Source: DAOTYX01 sp034434635
Lineage (GTDB): Bacteria > Chloroflexota > Anaerolineae > B4-G1 > DUEL01
Length of the DNA stretch: 15,283 bases
Assembly: GCA_034434635.1 (NCBI GenBank)
Contig: DAOTYX010000001.1
Span: 1 to 15,283, forward strand
Direction of reading: 5' to 3'
The notes under the pieces were generated by a model that was not told the DNA's origin, made no database searches, and worked only from the letters and a program-made list of their open reading frames with translations. Position 1 is the first letter of the stretch, and the number at the start of each line of letters is the position of its first letter. The position numbers were made by a program, and so were the translations under genes. Below, piece by piece: positions 1 through 7,589 of the stretch.

Positions 1-1788
1 CCGCCGCGAGCCGACCAGCATCGTCTGCCCATCCACTCGCGCCGTCACTCCCCGCCCCCGCCGCGCCTGGAACTCCTGCGGTTCGGCCAGGGCCAGCCCG
101 AGCGCTTCCGCCCGTGCCACCACCGCGCGTCCGAGGGGGTGCTCTGAACCGCGCTCTGCGCTGGCCGCCCAGCGCAGCAGGTCCGCCTCTGTCAACCCGC
201 TGCCAGGGATGACATCGGTCACCTCCGGGCGGCCCCTGGTGAGGGTGCCGGTCTTGTCGAAGATGACCACGCGCACGTCCTTCAGCGCCTGGATGGCCGC
301 GCCGGTGCGAATGAGGATGCCGTGCTCAGCCCCCATACCGCTGCCGACCATCAGGGCTGTCGGTGTGGCCAGGCCCAGCGCGCAGGGGCAGGCGATGACC
401 AGCACCGCCACGGTGGAGATAACCGCCAGGGTGATGATCCCCAGGTCGGGATTCACCCAAGGCAGGAAGGAGCCCGCCCGCGCCAGAGCGGACATCGGGC
501 CGGGCAGCAGGAGCCAGGCGGCCAGTGTCGCCAGGGCGATGAGCATCACCACCGGGACGAAGACACCGGTCACCCGGTCGGCGAATTCCTGGATGGGCAC
601 CTTCGAACCCTGAGCCTGCTCAACCAGCCGGATGACCTGGGCCAGGAAGGTGTCTTTGCCCACGCGCGTGGCGCGCACGTGGAGCAGCCCCTCCTGGTTG
701 ACCGTCGCGCCGATCACCTCATCGCCGACCTGCTTGTCCACCGGCACCGACTCACCGGTGGCCATGGACTCGTCCACCGCGCTCTCCCCGGCGATCACGA
801 TCCCGTCGGTGGGCACCTTCTCGCCGGGGCGCACGACCATCACGTCTCCCACAGCCACCTGAGCGATGGGCACCTCCACCTCGCGCCCGTCCACCAGCAC
901 CCGCGCTGTTCGGGCGCCCAACTCGAGCAGCCGACGGATGGCCTGAGAGGCGCGGCCTTTGGCTGTCTCCTCGATGTAGCGGCCGGTGAGGTGGAAGGCC
1001 ATGATCATCGCCGAGACGCCGGCGTAGTTGGCCACCGGGAAGAAGAAAGAGGCAGGGCCGGTGAGCAGCGACGCACCTGTGCCCAGCATGATCAGCGTGT
1101 CCATGTTGGCGTAGCCGTGCAACACAGCGGTCAACCCACTGCGATAGGTGCGCCCACCCACCCAGAAGAGCACCGGCAGCGCCAGGAGGATCATCCCCAG
1201 GTTGAAGACGGTGTGGTTGGGCCACATGATGCCGAAGAACATCTCCGGCACCATCCACAGGATGATCGGCGCGGTCAGCGCCCAGGCCACGCGCATGCGG
1301 AAGCGGGCCTGGCGCATCTTGCGCTCCGCCTCGTCCTCGACCTGCTCTACCTGGGCTTCGGCAGGGGTCTCCAGTACCTCGTACCCCGCCTCGGCCACCG
1401 CCTGCCGGAAGTCGGCCAGGCTGGCGACGCCAGGGACGAAGGTGACGGTGGCGCGCTCCGTGGCCAGGTTGACGTTCGCCTCGACCACCCCCGGTACCTT
1501 CTGCAGCGCCTTCTGGACGTGGGCCACACACGCGGCGCAGGACATGCCGCCGATGGGCAGGATCACGGTCTCTGTGGGTACCTCGTAACCGGTCTCCTGT
1601 ACCGCCTGCACCAGGCTCTTCAGCGGCACGTCGGTGGTGAAGCGGACACTGGCCTTCTCGGTTGCCAGATTGACCGCCACCTCATCTACCCCATCCACGC
1701 CTTTCAACGCCCGCTCGACGTGCGCCACACACGAGGCGCAGGTCATCCCCCGCACTGGCAGGGTCAGCGGTTCCGATTTCTCGCTCAT
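1..1788 (-). CDS. copA: Cu(+)-type P1B ATPase, 3' end cut by window edge
   Basis: This is a membrane copper-export ATPase; 596 residues are visible before the frame runs off the left edge. Two N-terminal heavy-metal-binding domains carry GMTCASC (Cys17, Cys20) and GMSCAAC (Cys84, Cys87). The actuator motif TGES has its Glu at residue 346. The transmembrane metal site is CPC (467-469) within CPCALGLATP, and the phosphorylation loop DKTGT starts at Asp511. The two HMA domains and the GLATP context after CPC are typical of copper transporters rather than Zn/Cd ones. The ATG at 1788 has an AGGAAGG ribosome site just upstream and overlaps the stop of the preceding ATPase as ATGA, so the two are probably translationally coupled. 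The missing part should hold the nucleotide-binding remainder and the last membrane helices. Family assignment is secure; Cu versus Ag is not resolved. Confidence 0.95.
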   Translation of the reverse strand, partial: MSEKSEPLTLPVRGMTCASCVAHVERALKGVDGVDEVAVNLATEKASVRFTTDVPLKSLVQAVQETGYEVPTETVILPIGGMSCAACVAHVQKALQKVPGVVEANVNLATERATVTFVPGVASLADFRQAVAEAGYEVLETPAEAQVEQVEDEAERKMRQARFRMRVAWALTAPIILWMVPEMFFGIMWPNHTVFNLGMILLALPVLFWVGGRTYRSGLTAVLHGYANMDTLIMLGTGASLLTGPASFFFPVANYAGVSAMIMAFHLTGRYIEETAKGRASQAIRRLLELGARTARVLVDGREVEVPIAQVAVGDVMVVRPGEKVPTDGIVIAGESAVDESMATGESVPVDKQVGDEVIGATVNQEGLLHVRATRVGKDTFLAQVIRLVEQAQGSKVPIQEFADRVTGVFVPVVMLIALATLAAWLLLPGPMSALARAGSFLPWVNPDLGIITLAVISTVAVLVIACPCALGLATPTALMVGSGMGAEHGILIRTGAAIQALKDVRVVIFDKTGTLTRGRPEVTDVIPGSGLTEADLLRWAASAERGSEHPLGRAVVARAEALGLALAEPQEFQARRGRGVTARVDGQTMLVGSRR

Positions 1789-3926
1789 TTTGTCCTTCCT
1801 TGTGCAGCGGCGCGCAATCTCATCCCATTGAGGATCACGGCCATCGAAGCGCCCACGTCGGCGGCCACGGCCATCCACATCGTCGCCAGGCCGGCGATGG
1901 CCAGGGCGAAGACGCCGGCCTTGACCAGCAGGGCGAACAGGATGTTGGCGGCCACGATGCGTCGCGTGCGGCGGCTGAGGCGGAGGATGAAGGGAAGTTG
2001 GGTCAGGTCATCCCCCATCAGCACCACGTCTGCTGCCTCCATCGCCTGGGCTGAGCCCGCCCCGCCCATAGCGATGCCCACGTCGGCGCTGGCCAGGGCC
2101 GGGGCATCATTCACCCCGTCGCCGACCATCGCCACCGGCCCGTGCTGCTGGCGCAGCGCAGCAATGGCGGTCACCTTGTCGTCGGGCAGCAGCCCGGCGC
2201 GGACCTCAGCGATGCCCACCTGGCGGCCGATCTCAGTAGCGACGACGGGGTGGTCTCCGCTCAGCATCACCGTGTGGAAACCGCTGGCGCGCAGTTCGGC
2301 CATCACCTGACGGCTGGCGGCGCGCGGGGGATCGGCGATGCCGAACAGCCCGCATACCTCGCCGTCGTGCTGCACCAGGGCGACCGTCTTGCCCTGTGCG
2401 GCCAGGTCGTCGGCCAGGCGGCAGACAGAAGCCGGGTGGGGGAAGTGCTGGTCGAAGTGAGCGTGGCTGGCCACGGTCACTGATGCGCCGTTGACGACCC
2501 CCTGCACCCCGCGCCCACTCAGCGCGGTCACCTCCTGCGCCGGAGGCAGCACCATTTGCCGCGCCTGCGCCTCGGCCACCAGGGCGCGGCCCAGAGGGTG
2601 GGAGGACTGTGCCTCCAGCGCGGCGGCGTGCAGCAGGCCGCAGCCTTCGACGCACTCGCCACAGGTGCAGACATCCACCACGTCTGTGGTGACGGGGCGG
2701 CCTGCGGTCAATGTGCCGGTCTTGTCGAAGGCCACGGCGCGCACGCGGCTGAGCGCCTCCAGGTAGCATCCGCCCTTGATGAGCACGCCCCGCGAGGCGG
2801 CGGCGGTCATCGCGCTGACCAGGCTGACCGGCGTACTCAGCACCAGCGCGCAAGGGCAGGCGATGACCAGCAACTGCAATGCCCGCATCAGCCAGCCGTG
2901 CGTCCCCCAGAAGGGCTGCGCGAACAGCAGCGGCGGAAGCACGGCCACCAACAGCGCCACCGCCGTCACCGTGGGCGTGTAGATGCGGGCGAAACGGTCC
3001 ACGAACCGTTGGATCGGCGCGCGACGGGCCTGGGCCTGCTGTACCATCTCGACCATGCGGCTGAGGGTGGTGTCGGCAGCCAGGCGGGTGACCTCGACCT
3101 CCAGCGCGGCGACGGTGTTGACCGTGCCGGCATAGACAGGGTCGCCGGGCCCCTTCTCCACCGGCGCGCTTTCGCCAGTGATGGGCGACTGATCCACCGC
3201 GCTCTGTCCGGCGCGGACGACGCCGTCCACCCCCACGCGGTCGCCGGGGCGTATCAGCACCCGCTCGCCCACCTCGACCTCCGCGACGGCCACTTCCGTG
3301 ACGGTGCCGTCGGGCAGCAGGCGCAACACGGTCGGCGGGGCCAGGTCGAGCAGGCCGCTGAGGGCGTCCCGCGCCCGGTCGGCAGCGAAGCCCTCCAGCG
3401 CCTCACCCAGGGAGAAGAGTACCACCACCGTGGCCGCCTCGGCCCACTCGCCGATGGCCGCCGCGCCGGTCACGGCAATGGTCATCAGGGTGTTCATGCC
3501 CAGACTGTGAGCCCGCCAGACCTCCTGGAAGGCGTGACCGGCAATGGGTAGTCCACCGAGCAGGATGGAAGCGGCGAAAAGGATAGCCGCCCCCCAGGGA
3601 GGTGCGCCAAGCACTCCGGCGGTCAGGCCCGCCAGGGCCAGCAGCGCGGCGACCAGGGCGAGACGGGTGTCGCGGCGCGAAAGGATGAAACGAAGGAAGC
3701 CGCCAGTGGCCGAGCGACGTTCTGCCAGGGCGAATCCCTCTGCGCGGACCAGGCGGGCGATGGCGGCAGTGGGTGGGTCCGGCGTGGTGAAGGAAAGGGT
3801 CAGCAGCCCGCTGCCGGCGTCCACACGACAGTCGCTCACGCCCTCGATCTGACAGACGGCGGAGCGGATTCGCTCGGCGCAGTCGGGGCAGGTCAATCCG
3901 GCGGTGGTGTAGGTCCTGGTCTCCAT
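1785..3926 (-). CDS. zntA: Zn/Cd/Pb-type P1B ATPase
   Basis: A heavy-metal efflux ATPase of 713 residues, close to full length for CadA/ZntA. One HMA domain opens the protein (GLTCPDC, Cys13 and Cys16). CPC lies at 357-359 in CPCALVLSTP, a context typical of Zn/Cd/Pb pumps. DKTGT begins at Asp401, the hinge motif GDGVNDAPAL follows, and the last helices keep a Lys and an ADVG Asp like those of ZntA. A Cys-rich stretch, CxCxxCxxxC at 420-429, sits just after the phosphorylation site and could bind metal. I chose the ATG at 3926 because the HMA strand starts at once; the upstream in-frame GTG at 3944 lies inside the promoter spacer. With a -10 box at 3935-3940 the message would be almost leaderless. 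The gene is first in an operon with the Cu-type ATPase and divergent from a metallothionein-like gene. Confidence 0.93.
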   Translation of the reverse strand: METRTYTTAGLTCPDCAERIRSAVCQIEGVSDCRVDAGSGLLTLSFTTPDPPTAAIARLVRAEGFALAERRSATGGFLRFILSRRDTRLALVAALLALAGLTAGVLGAPPWGAAILFAASILLGGLPIAGHAFQEVWRAHSLGMNTLMTIAVTGAAAIGEWAEAATVVVLFSLGEALEGFAADRARDALSGLLDLAPPTVLRLLPDGTVTEVAVAEVEVGERVLIRPGDRVGVDGVVRAGQSAVDQSPITGESAPVEKGPGDPVYAGTVNTVAALEVEVTRLAADTTLSRMVEMVQQAQARRAPIQRFVDRFARIYTPTVTAVALLVAVLPPLLFAQPFWGTHGWLMRALQLLVIACPCALVLSTPVSLVSAMTAAASRGVLIKGGCYLEALSRVRAVAFDKTGTLTAGRPVTTDVVDVCTCGECVEGCGLLHAAALEAQSSHPLGRALVAEAQARQMVLPPAQEVTALSGRGVQGVVNGASVTVASHAHFDQHFPHPASVCRLADDLAAQGKTVALVQHDGEVCGLFGIADPPRAASRQVMAELRASGFHTVMLSGDHPVVATEIGRQVGIAEVRAGLLPDDKVTAIAALRQQHGPVAMVGDGVNDAPALASADVGIAMGGAGSAQAMEAADVVLMGDDLTQLPFILRLSRRTRRIVAANILFALLVKAGVFALAIAGLATMWMAVAADVGASMAVILNGMRLRAAAQGRTK

Positions 3927-3934
3927 AGCACTCC

Positions 3935-3963
3935 ATTGTACCACATTCAGCGAATAAAGTCAA
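3935..3963 (-). promoter_or_regulatory. Sigma70-like promoter of the Zn/Cd ATPase operon
   Basis: Read on the minus strand, TTGACT (3963-3958) and TACAAT (3940-3935) are separated by exactly 17 bases. Upstream lies the AT-rich block GATTTAAT (3981-3974), which also occurs upstream of the iscS promoter. The predicted transcription start near 3928 is about two bases before the ATG. The AT-rich sequence at 3961-3981 resembles, from memory, ArsR/SmtB-family (CadC-like) operators; that is inference. Confidence 0.8.
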
Positions 3964-3988
3964 TAAATATCTGATTAAATCGGAGGAC

Positions 3989-4016
3989 TTGCCAATCCCG
4001 GCCAATCGGGTATCAT
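3989..4016 (+). promoter_or_regulatory. Probable divergent promoter for the metallothionein-like gene
   Basis: TTGCCA (3989-3994) and TATCAT (4011-4016) are 16 bases apart, placing a start near 4023 and giving a leader of about 38 bases. The spacer holds a 9-base near-direct repeat, CCAATCCCG and CCAATCGGG (3992-4000 and 4002-4010), a possible operator. It is back to back with the Zn/Cd ATPase promoter, so one regulator in between could control both. Confidence 0.5.
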
Positions 4017-4061
4017 AAAAGTGTGGCTCGCTCCCGTATAGGAGCAGAGAAGGAGGAAGAG

Positions 4062-4250
4062 ATGGCTGAGATGAGATGTGACCACTGCGGCGAGCCGATC
4101 GAAGGGGAAGCCGTACAGCGTGGCGGGCGGGTCTATTGCTCGGAGGCGTGCGCTTTTGAGGCCACGCGGAGCAAGGACTGCGGTGGGCGCAGCGACTCCA
4201 CCATCCCCCACAAGGTGGTCGAGCCGGCGGAGCGGCCGCTGGCCGGCTAG
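4062..4250 (+). CDS. Small metallothionein-like / TRASH-type metal-binding protein
   Basis: A 62-residue cytosolic protein with CDHC (Cys6, His8, Cys9), YCSEAC (Cys26, Cys30) and Cys40. The YCSEAC segment is shared with bacterial SmtA/BmtA metallothioneins and short TRASH-type zinc fingers. It has fewer cysteines than classic SmtA, so it may be a metal chaperone or buffer rather than a full metallothionein. The start is fixed by AGGAGG at 4051-4056, five bases before the ATG; an earlier in-frame GTG lies upstream of this ribosome site. It is divergent from a Zn/Cd pump gene, an arrangement typical of metal homeostasis loci. Its TAG stop overlaps the stop of the convergent korB gene within the palindrome CTAG. 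Metal binding is likely; which metal is unknown. Confidence 0.75.
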   Translation: MAEMRCDHCGEPIEGEAVQRGGRVYCSEACAFEATRSKDCGGRSDSTIPHKVVEPAERPLAG

Positions 4251-5119
4251 ATGTTCTCCGCCAGCAACTTCTCCACCTGCGCCTGGCTTAGCGGCGCCAG
4301 CGGCTGATGCACCAGCGGCCCGGCCTTGAGCGCCGGAACCCCCTCCTCGTAGGCCGGCAAGTCCTCTGTCTGATAGAAGATGCCGATGGGGATGCGTTCC
4401 CCCCACTCCAGCGCCCGCTGCATGGCGGCGACGCGGTCGCTGGCGTCATATGCCGGCTCCTCCTGAAGTTTGTAGACGCGCGGGCGGTAGAAATCGTACG
4501 AACTGGCGCGGTTAAAGGTCACGCAGGGCTGGAGGACGTCAATCAGCGCGTAACCGCGATGCTGCACAGCGCGGACGATCAGGTCGGCCAGGTGCGGCAC
4601 ATCGCCCGACCAGGAGCGCGCGACGAAGGTAGCCCCAGCGGCCAGCGCCAGCGCCAGGGGGTTGACCGGCCGCTCCAGCGCGCCCCACGGCGAGGTCTTG
4701 CTGACTTTCCCCTGGTCGCTCGTCGGGGAGTACTGCCCCTTGGTCAGCCCGTAGATGCGGTTGTCCTGCACGATGTCCACCAGGCCGATGTTGCGCCGCG
4801 CGGCGTGCAGCATGTGGCCTAGCCCCTCGGCGTAGGCGTCCCCGTCCCCGTGGGTGCAGATCACCTTCAGCCCGTGGTTCGCCAGTCTCACCCCGAAGGC
4901 CACCGGCAGGGTTCGCCCGTGCAGGGTGAGTGAACCGTTGGCGTGGGTGTAGTCGGGCAGTTTGGAGCCACAGCCGATGCCGGAGACGAGCATCACCTGA
5001 TGGGGGGCCAGGTCGAGCCGCGCCAGGGCCTGCTTGACCGCGTTCCAGATGCCGTAATTTCCACAGCCGGTGCACCACGTCGGCCGCACCGGGCTGGCGA
5101 AATCGCTCACGTTGCTCAT
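4247..5119 (-). CDS. korB: 2-oxoacid:ferredoxin oxidoreductase, beta (TPP-binding) subunit
   Basis: This is the thiamine-pyrophosphate and [4Fe-4S]-binding subunit of a 2-oxoacid:ferredoxin oxidoreductase (290 residues). It has WCTGCG (Cys16, Cys19), IGCGSK (Cys50) and a fourth cysteine in LQPCVTFN, together the four cluster ligands expected in this family. GDGDAYAEG (91-99) followed by the QDN and YGLTKGQ segment is the TPP/Mg site. The ATG at 5119 is preferred over a GTG at 5131 because GGAG lies six bases before it. It follows korA by about 40 bases across an inverted heptamer repeat. The sequence points to the KorAB two-subunit class (2-oxoglutarate or a broad 2-oxoacid); the substrate cannot be fixed by reading. 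No separate delta/ferredoxin subunit is nearby. Confidence 0.92.
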   Translation of the reverse strand: MSNVSDFASPVRPTWCTGCGNYGIWNAVKQALARLDLAPHQVMLVSGIGCGSKLPDYTHANGSLTLHGRTLPVAFGVRLANHGLKVICTHGDGDAYAEGLGHMLHAARRNIGLVDIVQDNRIYGLTKGQYSPTSDQGKVSKTSPWGALERPVNPLALALAAGATFVARSWSGDVPHLADLIVRAVQHRGYALIDVLQPCVTFNRASSYDFYRPRVYKLQEEPAYDASDRVAAMQRALEWGERIPIGIFYQTEDLPAYEEGVPALKAGPLVHQPLAPLSQAQVEKLLAENI

Positions 5120-5133
5120 ATCCTTCTCCACTG

Positions 5134-5179
5134 ACCTGAAACCTGAAACCGTTTCAGGTTTCAGGTTTCAAGTTTCAGG
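5134..5179 (-). repeat. Inverted and tandem heptamer repeat spanning the korA stop
   Basis: Two CCTGAAA heptamers (5135-5148) are followed by four inverted units, TTTCAGG, TTTCAGG, TTTCAAG and TTTCAGG (5152-5179). The inner part is a perfect 16-base inverted repeat (5134-5149 and 5151-5166) around C5150 and should form a strong hairpin in the korA-korB intergenic RNA. The distal units are inside korA and encode its last residues and stop codon. There is no U-tract, so it is not a classical terminator. Confidence 0.9.
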
Positions 5180-6903
5180 TTGTCGAGGATGAATTCCGGC
5201 GAGAGGGGGCGCCCGTCGTACTTGAGGATGCGCCCGGCGACGCGATGGCCGGTGACCTGACGGAGCAGGTCGGCGAACTGGCCGGAGGGGTTGTTCTCCA
5301 CGGCGACCGTCCTGCCGGCTCCCTCCAGCATCTCGGCTACCTCGGCGGCAGGTATGGGCCACAGGTCGCTGAAATGGAGCATCTGCGCCTGTGTCCCCCG
5401 CGCATTGAGCAGGTCCACCGCCTGGCGCAGCGGGCCGTAGGTGGACCCCCAGCCGATGAACGTGAGCGGCGCCTGGGGGTCGCCGTAGCGGGACGGGGGG
5501 TGCATGTCGGCCAGGGCGGTCTGGAGTTTGTGGGCGCGCTTCTCCACCATCCGCCGCCGCATCTGGGCATCCTCGGTGATGTGGCCGGCCTCGTCGTGCT
5601 CGTCGCTGGTGACGGCGAAGACCGCCTTGGGGTGGCCGGGGATGGCGCGGGGGGAGATGCCGTCATCGGTGAAGACGTGGCGCAGATAGCCCCCTTCCAG
5701 ACTGTCCAACTCGGCCTCGCTCAGCAGTTTGCCGCGGTCAATGGTCACCGCCGCGAAATCGAGGGCTGCCGGCTCCACGTCGCGCAGAGAGTTGGCCAGG
5801 AAGTGATCCGAGAGGACGATGACCGGTGTCTGATACCGCTCGGCCAGGTTGAAGGCCCGCCAACCGGCGGCGAAGGACTGCTCGATCGTGCCAGGGGCCA
5901 GGATGAGACGCGGGAACTCCCCCTGTGAGGCGTGCAGGACGAAGAGCAGGTCGCCCTGTTCGGTGCGGGTGGCCAGACCGGTGGAGGGGCCGGGCCGCTG
6001 GGCCTCGTAGATGACGACGGGGGTCTCGGTCATCCCGGCCAGGCCCAGCGCCTCGACCATCAGCGAGAAGCCGCCGCCGGAGGTGGGGGCCATCGCCCGC
6101 GCGCCGGCCTGCGCCGCGCCGATGGCCGCGCACAGCGCGGCGATCTCGTCCTCCACCTGGGCGGTGACGACGCCGTACTCGGCGGCGTGGGCGGCCATCC
6201 ACTCCAGCACCGGGCTGCCGGGAGTCATCGGGTAGCCAGAGACGAAGCGGCATCCGCCCGCCAGCGCGCCCATCGCGAAGGCCTGGTTGCCGTTGAGCAG
6301 GAGACGGGGCGGCGCACCGGGCTGCGCGGGCATACGGAAGGGAAAGTCGGCCTGGAAGGGGCGCGCCGCCGCCACTCCCGCCGCGACCACGCGCAGGTTA
6401 GCGTCCACCACTTCCGGCCCCTTGCGCGCGAAGTTGTCGCGGACGATCTCCTCCAACCAGGCGGGATCGAAGCCGATCAGGCCAGCGGCGATGCCGAAGA
6501 TCAGCGTGTTGCGGGTGATCTCCGCGCCGCCGTGTTCGGCAGCCAGTGCGCTGAGAGGGATGGGGAAGAAAGAGACATCGGGCCGGCGCAGGTCGTCCGG
6601 CAACGGCTCCTGCTCATCGTAGACGACCGCGCCTCCTGCGACCAGCGCGTCCACGTGGCGGCGCACCGTCTCCGCATCCAGCGCCAGCAGCAGGTGCACC
6701 GTCTCCAGGTGGGAGTAGAGCGGCTGGCGGGCGATGCGGATGGAGAAGAAGTTGTGGCCGCCGCGGATGCGCGAATGGTAATCGGGGAGGGCGAAGACGT
6801 GCAGGCCGCCGCGCACCAGCGCCCGGGCGAAGCCCGCGCCGCTCGACTCCAGCCCCATCCCCGCCTCGCCCCCGATCCGAATGGTCAGATCATCTAATGG
6901 CAT
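5161..6903 (-). CDS. korA: 2-oxoacid:ferredoxin oxidoreductase, fused gamma-alpha subunit
   Basis: A 580-residue KorA-type subunit. Residues about 1-185 form the gamma domain (GGEAGMG at 11-17, then the HSRIRGGH segment). From about residue 200 comes the alpha pyrimidine-binding domain, with YPMTPGSP (224-231) and the TRTEQGDL motif that usually marks this class. The C-terminal part from about residue 470 is the transketolase-C-like domain. With KorB it oxidatively decarboxylates a 2-oxoacid to an acyl-CoA and reduces ferredoxin; this could power the FTR-like and rubredoxin proteins encoded upstream. The ATG at 6903 is preceded by AAGGA. The last seven codons and the stop are made from CCTGAAA-type heptamers, so the C-terminal tail NLKLET looks repeat-derived. 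The substrate is not resolved. Confidence 0.93.
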   Translation of the reverse strand: MPLDDLTIRIGGEAGMGLESSGAGFARALVRGGLHVFALPDYHSRIRGGHNFFSIRIARQPLYSHLETVHLLLALDAETVRRHVDALVAGGAVVYDEQEPLPDDLRRPDVSFFPIPLSALAAEHGGAEITRNTLIFGIAAGLIGFDPAWLEEIVRDNFARKGPEVVDANLRVVAAGVAAARPFQADFPFRMPAQPGAPPRLLLNGNQAFAMGALAGGCRFVSGYPMTPGSPVLEWMAAHAAEYGVVTAQVEDEIAALCAAIGAAQAGARAMAPTSGGGFSLMVEALGLAGMTETPVVIYEAQRPGPSTGLATRTEQGDLLFVLHASQGEFPRLILAPGTIEQSFAAGWRAFNLAERYQTPVIVLSDHFLANSLRDVEPAALDFAAVTIDRGKLLSEAELDSLEGGYLRHVFTDDGISPRAIPGHPKAVFAVTSDEHDEAGHITEDAQMRRRMVEKRAHKLQTALADMHPPSRYGDPQAPLTFIGWGSTYGPLRQAVDLLNARGTQAQMLHFSDLWPIPAAEVAEMLEGAGRTVAVENNPSGQFADLLRQVTGHRVAGRILKYDGRPLSPEFILDNLKLET

Positions 6904-6943
6904 GCTCTTTTCCTTAGGGGTGTTGCTCAGATAGGCATGTCCC

Positions 6944-7041
6944 GTGTTGCGTGTTGCGTGCTGCGTGTTGCGTGTTGCGTGGTCCGTCGTCCGTGGTCTG
7001 TGGTCTGTGGTCCGTCGTCTGTCATCCGTGGTCCGTCGTCC
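6944..7041 (-). repeat. Fourteen-unit heptanucleotide tandem array
   Basis: Read on the plus strand, fourteen consecutive 7-base units run without a phase break. Five are GTGTTGC-type (6944-6978; one is GTGCTGC) and nine are GTGGTCC/GTCGTCC-type (6979-7041). The array fills most of the 137-base gap between the second rubrerythrin-like gene and korA and ends on the last base of the rubrerythrin stop codon. It has no open frame of its own worth calling. Confidence 0.95.
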
Positions 7042-7589
7042 TACCCGGTGAAGAACGGCTTCTCCTCACTGTCCCACCAGGTCTGATGCTGGGTCAGGTA
7101 CTCGTGGGTGTTCTGCAGCAGGCGGTAGTGCTCTTCCTCCTGGCGGGTGAGGAACTGGTAGGCCTGGCGAGCCAGGGGGTCGGCGGCCTCCTGGGCGGCG
7201 CGGGCATAGAGGTCGCGGGACAGCCGCTCCGTCTCCAGGCCGAACTCCAGTGCGGCGATGTCACCGGCCAGGGAGACCTGACGGGCGGCGGTGAAGACGG
7301 GCAGCGGCTCCGACGGCTCCTGACCCGGCAGGTTGGGATTGGCCGGGTCGAGCGGGAAGGAGGCGCGCATGGCTTCCTCGTAAGGCAGCCAGCCGCGCCC
7401 TTCATCCAGCGCATGGTACTCGGCCAGCAGCAGGCGCAGGTGCTGTTCCTCCTGGCTGGCCAGATCGCGAAACATCTCGCGGCCGCGTACGCCGCTGGCC
7501 CGTTCGGCAGCCTGGGTGTAGAAGCGGAAGCCATCCCGCTCCAGGCTCATGCCGCGGCGAAGGATACCCTGAGGGGTGTTCCAGTCCAT
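7041..7589 (-). CDS. Rubrerythrin/ferritin-like diiron protein (second copy)
   Basis: A 182-residue four-helix ferritin-like protein. Two ExxH motifs (Glu47-His50 and Glu151-His154), each preceded by a helix with the expected glutamates (near 17 and 119-121), make a duplicated diiron site as in rubrerythrins. There is no C-terminal rubredoxin domain, so it depends on an external electron donor; rubredoxin-like proteins are encoded upstream in the same run. The likely role is peroxide reduction or iron handling in the cytosol. The ATG directly follows the osmC stop (TAAATG) and its ribosome site GGAGGAG lies in the osmC 3' end, so the two are coupled. It is only moderately similar to the other rubrerythrin-like protein here; the central linker is rich in proline. 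Confidence 0.88.
   Translation of the reverse strand: MDWNTPQGILRRGMSLERDGFRFYTQAAERASGVRGREMFRDLASQEEQHLRLLLAEYHALDEGRGWLPYEEAMRASFPLDPANPNLPGQEPSEPLPVFTAARQVSLAGDIAALEFGLETERLSRDLYARAAQEAADPLARQAYQFLTRQEEEHYRLLQNTHEYLTQHQTWWDSEEKPFFTG

Noticed and set aside
322..2310. Very long plus-strand open frame opposite the two ATPase genes
   Set aside because: It is antisense to strongly conserved P-type ATPase coding sequence; its His/Gly/Arg/Asp-rich composition is typical of a high-GC shadow frame.
5134..5166. Intrinsic terminator between korA and korB
   Set aside because: A strong stem but no following U-tract, and the genes clearly form a subunit pair needing joint expression.
6944..7041. CRISPR array
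   Set aside because: Units are only 7 bases and have no spacers; no cas genes are present.
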